Source: Drosophila persimilis (lineage: Eukaryota > Arthropoda > Insecta > Diptera > Drosophilidae). From it: a stretch of DNA of 64,000 nt. Every line of letters begins with the position of its first letter. Position 1 is the first letter of the stretch. A program made the position numbers and the translations under genes. The notes below the pieces were generated by a model, which ran no database searches, was not told where the DNA came from, and worked only from the letters and a program-made list of their open reading frames with translations. Positions 58,598-64,000 of this stretch are shown here, one piece after another. The stretch is from contig NW_020825364.1 in assembly GCF_003286085.1 (NCBI RefSeq), forward strand, positions 682,001-746,000, written 5' to 3'.

Positions 58598-59557
58598 TTA
58601 GATGTCAGACCATATGGATTTTGAAGAATCCATTACGGTGGGGCTCTGATTGGTGCCGCCGCAGCGAACCACCAGATCCTCGAACGTCTTGTTGTGTAGG
58701 AAGCAGACCAGAATGGCAGTCATGTTGTCACCTCCAACCTCGGTAATGTTGAAGTCGGTGGCCAGGCAGCTGTTCAACAACTCCTCGCAAATGCACTCCG
58801 GGGTCATGCCCGCTGCGAGGCGCTTTCGCACAAAGTCACACACCTCCTGATTGGACATCACATCCCAGATGCCATCGCAGGCGAGGACCACGAACTCCCA
58901 GTCCTCTGTGAGGTCGGCCACCTCCACATCGGGATAGGCGGTGACGATCTGCTGCTCCGGTGGCATGTGCATGTTCCGCTTGTACATGCAGTCGCCAAAG
59001 GCCCGAGAGAGGGCCAGAGAGCCATTGACGCGATTGAACTCGATGAAACCACCGCCGGCCAGGATGCGGCTTCTCTCCTCTTCGTTTTGTGGCTTGTGGT
59101 CCCAGGAAAGGGCGCGAACCTTGCCCCCAATGCTGGCAATGGCCCGCGAGTCCCCAGCATTGGCACAGTAGAGACGCTGCTCCTTGATCAGCACCACCAC
59201 GGCAGTGGAGCCGGCTATCTGCTGCTGCCAGGATCCATTCTGTATGATCTCCTTGTCAAAATCAAGGAACCCACTCTTCAAGGCCCCCACCACGGCGTTG
59301 TCAAAGTACTCTCGTCGCTTGGTAATGAACTGGTGCAGATGAAGTCCGGCAAATTTGGCCACTGCAGCACCGCCATGTCCATCGTATACCCCGAAGAAGG
59401 AGGCAGTGGGGTCCTCCGGCAGCGAGAGGATGATGGTGTCGGCGTCCTCCATTTCGGTGCGCCAGCCCTGCATGCTGCTGGATCCCACGCGGAAGACACT
59501 GTTCTCGCAATCAACCGTGTTCTTGGTGGTCACCGGCTTCGACAGTGTCTGCCCCAT
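58598..59557 (-). CDS. PP2C (PPM-family) Ser/Thr protein phosphatase, tandem copy 2
   Basis: Intronless, 319 residues from MGQTLSKPV, the same length as copy 1. By my alignment there are 34 substitutions and no gaps, about 89% identity. All catalytic motifs are unchanged: GWRTEMED, FFGVYDGHGG, CANAGDSRA, ALSRAFGD, ACDGIWDVMSN and GGDNMTAILV. Changes cluster in the N-terminal 21 residues, at GGAAVAKFAG, at AVVGALKSG, and in the loop QNEEERS (QHDLETS in copy 1). A longer in-frame start (59638, MSIESIVAEI) exists but its sequence differs from copy 1's, so the shared MGQ start is preferred. An intact frame alongside diverged flanks implies purifying selection and a functional product, perhaps with tissue-restricted (for example testis) expression, which is inference. 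Confidence 0.9.
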   Translation of the reverse strand: MGQTLSKPVTTKNTVDCENSVFRVGSSSMQGWRTEMEDADTIILSLPEDPTASFFGVYDGHGGAAVAKFAGLHLHQFITKRREYFDNAVVGALKSGFLDFDKEIIQNGSWQQQIAGSTAVVVLIKEQRLYCANAGDSRAIASIGGKVRALSWDHKPQNEEERSRILAGGGFIEFNRVNGSLALSRAFGDCMYKRNMHMPPEQQIVTAYPDVEVADLTEDWEFVVLACDGIWDVMSNQEVCDFVRKRLAAGMTPECICEELLNSCLATDFNITEVGGDNMTAILVCFLHNKTFEDLVVRCGGTNQSPTVMDSSKSIWSDI

Positions 59558-59799
59558 TATGTACTTCAGAAAGGAAGAAGCCATTACACAACCCGGAGCA
59601 TCATTTGCGATCTCTGCTACAATGGATTCTATACTCACTGGTTTTCTAGTGTTAGTTGTCCTTTTTTCTGAGTCGAAAATCGTTAGCCAAAGAAAAGATT
59701 TTTTGTACTTTTTGCGACTGCGGTCTGTAGTATTTGGCAGACTGAATCGGCAGGCCAGGAATAATTTTCACAGGGCTATGGCTTTTAATGAAAAGCCTA

Positions 59800-62700
59800 C
59801 TATGCCCTAAGCCTCAGCATTAATTATTATTTAGAAGAAGAGTTTGGGCAGGACCTACCTTTGGAGAATCGAAGAATTCTTGGCTACTCAAAGTAGCTCC
59901 CTCTCTCTCTCTCTTTATGGGAATAAGTGAAGAAGTTGGACATCGAGGAATATATGTACTCTGGAAATAAAACAACAGACGTTCTATATAACTAATACAA
60001 TTTACGGAATTTAGGGGAAAAATACGAAGTGTTCGTATACAAAATTTTGTAAAGAGGACTTTCAATATTTGAGGATGCTTAAGGAGAAGCTCCTCCCCTT
60101 TGTCCTTGGTTAGTGCCTTGGCGCTTGCTTTGACTTACCCCCCTTTTTCCCATTGAATAAAAAAGGCTTTCTAATTTTGTTTTGATAATTTTGTGTTTTG
60201 TATTTGTTTGTTATTTCTTTGGTTTCTTTTTTTGCTTTGTTTTTCTTTTCTTTTGTATTAATTTTTTTTTATATAAGTTTTTTCCCCTTTTTTTGATAGC
60301 GTTTGTTTTCATATACACAAATACATATACATATATATAGTATATATATATATAGTATATATTTTGTTGATATACACTTATCGTGTATGTATGTATATAT
60401 ATTCTTGTTCATTTAATATATAGACATTGATTTGTAATTGGTTTTTGTTGCGGTTGCTTTTTGCTGTTGCTGTTGCTTTTTGCTCTTTGCTGTAGATTAC
60501 TACACGTTGTTTATCCTTTTAGGCATATGTACGAGAGTATGTTATTTATCATAATTTGTTGTACGGCTATGCATCCGTATCTATGTTTGTGTGTTTGTGT
60601 GTGTGTGTGTATCTGTGGCTGTGTCTATGTCTGTGTCTCCCTCTGGTTGTGTCTCTGTGTGATGCTTAGATATAGGCATTTCTACATTCACAATTCTTAA
60701 TTAAGTAATCCATTTCCTGGTTGTATATATTTCTCTTTAAAGTGTAAAGACACTAAATTTCACAATGTTCGATTTGTTTTTCTCTATTTCACTACAAAAA
60801 AGAGACAAGAGCCCCCTCCCACAGAAAACCCCTCGTGTGTGTATTTTTTGGGAGGGGAGGAGGGATATTTCCAAGCCCAGAATCAGCCGAAAATCAATTG
60901 GAGGGGAACTCGAATTCCCCAATCCATACCCATTCCCATTCCCATTCCCATTCCCATACCCATACCCATAACCCCCCGGGGGACAAAAGTTTTGTTCGGT
61001 TAGTGGTTGTATCTTCTATGTTTTGAATGTTCTATGTGTTTTTTGTTTTTGTTTGTTTATTTGTGTCTTTGAGTATGTAAATAATTTACGAAAATGTCTG
61101 GTTTATATATATATATATATATATATCGATCGTATGTATACATATATAATATCTATATAGATATAGACGTATTATAAAATCTCTAAACAGCCATAAAAGT
61201 CAAAAGTTCTTATCATATCTATCAATTATCTAGACGCGTTTACACTTTACTTCCACTCTACTAAGTTTGACGACGACGACTCGTTTTAACTGGAGCTTAC
61301 ATCTGGAGTTTATTATCTCTATCTTTGAAATCGGAACTCGATTGTTATAGGTTTGCTTATCTGTTGGTTTGGGAAGGAGGGAACTATACATAAATACAAA
61401 TGTTGCGGCTCATTGCTTCGATTTTTGTTTGGTTTGGTTTGGTTTGGTTTTGTTTGGGTTTCTTTGGTCTCGATACAATCATTCCTCTACGATTACTTGT
61501 ATTCGACAAATTAGCTGGCCTTCTCTGATCCAAAGGTACGCATATCTGATTACGACACAGACACATATATATGTATATAGTACATATACACATATTCGTG
61601 TATATATATGTATATAGTATTTTGATTCGCATAAAACTAAACGCTAATATCGATAGCCTTATCAATTACAATGCTAAATGTATCGGTGTGCTTGGTTTTT
61701 GATATAAGTTTTTTGAATTTCATGTTCATTTCCGTTTTCCTTATGCCTAAAAAAGAGATGGACACCAAGCAAAAACATTCAGTACACATTCATAGGGATA
61801 CGAGTAGAATACGAAAAACTTTGATTGAAGTACGATTAGAGTTGTGTTGTGGTTGAGTTGGAGTCGTGTGGAGGGAGGTTGGTGAATATTTGTTGAGTAG
61901 ATGGTGATTTCTGGGTGAATTGTTGATCCACTATTGGTGTATTGTTGATGAAGTGTTGGTGATTCGTTGGTGAGTTTCCCGATTGGTTGGCAATACAACT
62001 TTCAAGTTCTCCCATCCATTCGTTGGAGATCCATCAATCGTATGCGCAGAATCTAGAACCCTGACAAAATCAACGCTTCCTAATGTGATAAATATGTGTG
62101 TCCAGGAGCGTATGTATGTACGAATATGACTTGGTGCCCACGAAAAGGAAATCCTATATACTTTCATAATATCCATGAATGTATGTATGTTTCAGTGTGG
62201 GTTTAAAAGTGAGTGTTTCTGTGTGCGATCTTTGATTACCCGTCTTTGGTTTACTTTCGAATGCCGCCAAGCCATTGCTGCCCTCTACTCGCTATGGTAT
62301 ATGCTATACATATCCTGTCGTTTTATGAGTAGAGATCTACCACTAATCGATTTCGTATATAAAAATATTTAAATTCTTTTAATCTGAAACTGCGCAATCC
62401 AATGTCCAATCGCTACCATCGCTACAAGTACATCTATATATGCATCTTATGTATGTATGTATGTATATCGTAGCAAATCCCATAAAAGTGCTCTCTCTCT
62501 GATCGATCTATTAAAACATATACATGTAGTAGATATTGTTTCGATTACGTTTTGCATCACCTACGATGCAAGGAATCTTTGCAATCCAACTATTGCTATC
62601 CGCGTCCAACGTCCTATAACTTTTCTCGATTTCTGCCGTTTTTTGTTTCGAAATCAGCAAAAGGTACAATCATCATTTTAAATTCAATATCTTTACCGAT

Positions 62701-64000
62701 TAGCCGTAATATATGTGTGTGTATATGTATATATATGCATGTATGCTTGTCTTGTATATGTCGTCTATGAGTATCATCTCAGCTCTAGCTGCTAGTTATC
62801 ATATATCCGTGTATATATGTATGTATGTATATATAACGTATGTATGTATATTTTTTTGGTTTTTTTTCGTTTTCTTCTGTTTTTAGGTAGGAAATATGCT
62901 AGTCTTATAAATTTCACACATCAACATTTTCGGTTATCGTTTACGATTTCGGTTTCGGTTTTCGGGGTCTCCTTTTCGTTTTGTTAGGAAATAATTTTGT
63001 ATTTAATAAAATATATATGTGTATATACTATATATATCCATAGACTTATCCATTTGCTATATGTGTACGTGTATATGTACGTGTATTTGTTGAGTGTTGT
63101 GTTTTGTTGTGTCTGTTTATTAAAAAACATCTAATTTCAATCCGAACCACAATATTTTTAAGAGAGTTTTTTGGAGAAAGTTCTTCAAGTGAAGGAAAAC
63201 GAAGATTACATATATCATATCATATCGTATCATATAATATCATCATACATGTATGTACGTATGTACATTATTACTGTATGTATATTACTGGTAGATTAAA
63301 CCTAATTAAGAAGCTTACATATATATATCTTTAAAGCAGTATGCTATAAGGAGAAGGGCCCCTGCTATTCGATTCTGCTGCTGTCCTGAAGTGCAGCCAA
63401 TCCAGCATTCGTTCAGTTCAGGTTCAGCGCTTGACCGAAACGAAACTCTAATTATGGACGGGTTATTATCAATCTTGTTTGTCAAAAACATCGTCGTACT
63501 CCGTCGTACAATTCGTAGCTGATAAATCTGTTTGTTCTTTGATTTCCAGTTCGGTTGTTCCTCTATCTTTAAGTTTAAGATTACTTTTATTGATTTCCAT
63601 TGTTCTCTGTGTTCTGGTAAATGCAAAACCAAAAATACGAGTACTATTACTTTGCAATAAAAGCTCATCAATTGTTGGTCAATCAAGCAACTTCGTGGGG
63701 CCATTGGGAGGTTGTTCTTCGGGGGGTGTTGGTGTGCGAAATCAATCTATATAATCTGCAGAAACCTGGTTGGTCTTTCAACTAAATCCTAAATCAGCTG
63801 AAGCTTTCGACTAAAACTAAACCTTAGCCTAAACCTAAATTGTTTGCACAATTGCTTTGTTTTGATTTTGGTTTGGGTTTTGTTGGTTGGTTGTTTTTGG
63901 GCTTTTGCTATCGATAGTATTGCACAATATTACGATTAATTGTTATTATATTTCTGTTTTTTTTTTTTGCTAAACATTAAGATTTACTCCATTTGTAATT
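59800..64000. other. AT-rich non-coding DNA, 3'-UTR-like on the minus strand
   Basis: No gene is recognised. On the minus strand the sequence is rich in CAAAACAAAAC, AACCAAAACC and ATACATATATA stretches, as in long 3' UTRs of Drosophila neural and developmental genes. There are TATG/TATA arrays (60.33, 61.10, 62.45 and 62.81 kb), a TG run (60.59-60.61 kb), a CCCATT hexamer array (60.92-60.97 kb) and GGTTT repeats (61.43-61.46 kb). If it is a UTR, the coding part lies beyond the right edge. Confidence 0.35.
60927..60971. repeat. (CCCATT)n / (CCCATA)n hexamer array
   Basis: About seven tandem hexamers, first CCCATT then CCCATA. Confidence 0.9.

Larger units (their letters stand above)
58258..59790. 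repeat. Segmental duplication, right copy
   Basis: Direct-orientation partner of about 55436-57070. Non-coding flanks are much more diverged (indels, changed homopolymers) than the coding part, which has no indels. Confidence 0.85.

Noticed and set aside
60300..60420. TATA-rich stretch as a promoter
   Set aside because: It is part of repeated TATG/TATA microsatellites spread over 60-63 kb, with no associated initiator, leader or open frame.

Overview
The window is animal nuclear DNA that reads as Drosophila. The genes have short GT-AG introns of about 60-70 bp. One promoter carries the Drosophila housekeeping motifs (Motif 1, DRE, Motif 6). CA, GAGA and CAG-type microsatellites are dense, there is a mariner relic, and the proteins match fly families closely. 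The gene set resembles part of D. melanogaster 3L (Muller element D). The microsatellite density and repeat content would fit an obscura-group species, but the species cannot be fixed from the sequence alone.

Layout. Bases 1 to about 29,300 are a gene desert: microsatellites, minisatellites and unique non-coding DNA, with one decayed mariner transposase (about 18.7-19.2 kb). At 29.37-30.3 kb a dispersed AT-rich repeat lies next to a broken fragment of an LDL-receptor-family gene, most like arrow/LRP5/6. From 31.1 to 38.2 kb runs a six-exon plus-strand gene for a SEC14-like CRAL-TRIO plus GOLD protein. Its 4.6-kb first intron holds an intact tRNA-Glu(CTC) and a dense block of degenerate tandem and fold-back repeats. 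The Mediator subunit gene MED14 follows on the minus strand (38.7-43.9 kb, eight coding exons, 1,565 residues). It converges on the SEC14-like gene with nearly overlapping poly(A) signals. Its promoter at about 44.06 kb has a partial second copy at 44.82 kb.

From about 48.4 to 55.4 kb lies a Scratch/Snail-type five-zinc-finger gene. Its probable TATA-containing promoter and 5' leader are about 4 kb upstream of the coding exons, and a 65-codon open reading frame sits in the intervening intron. At 55.4-59.8 kb are two minus-strand, intronless PP2C (PPM-family) phosphatase genes in direct tandem. Both are intact, and they are separated by DNA holding a likely Helitron relic. The last 4 kb is AT-rich non-coding DNA that looks like 3' UTR of a minus-strand gene beyond the window.

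The genes do not form one pathway: lipid/vesicle trafficking (SEC14-like), transcription (MED14), neural-type transcriptional repression (zinc finger) and protein dephosphorylation (PP2C). The most notable content is the displaced arrow-like fragment beside a dispersed repeat, the tandem intronless PP2C pair, the repeat block around the nested tRNA, the duplicated housekeeping promoter motifs and the small open reading frame at 51.9 kb. All coordinates were derived by hand from splice motifs and reading frames.
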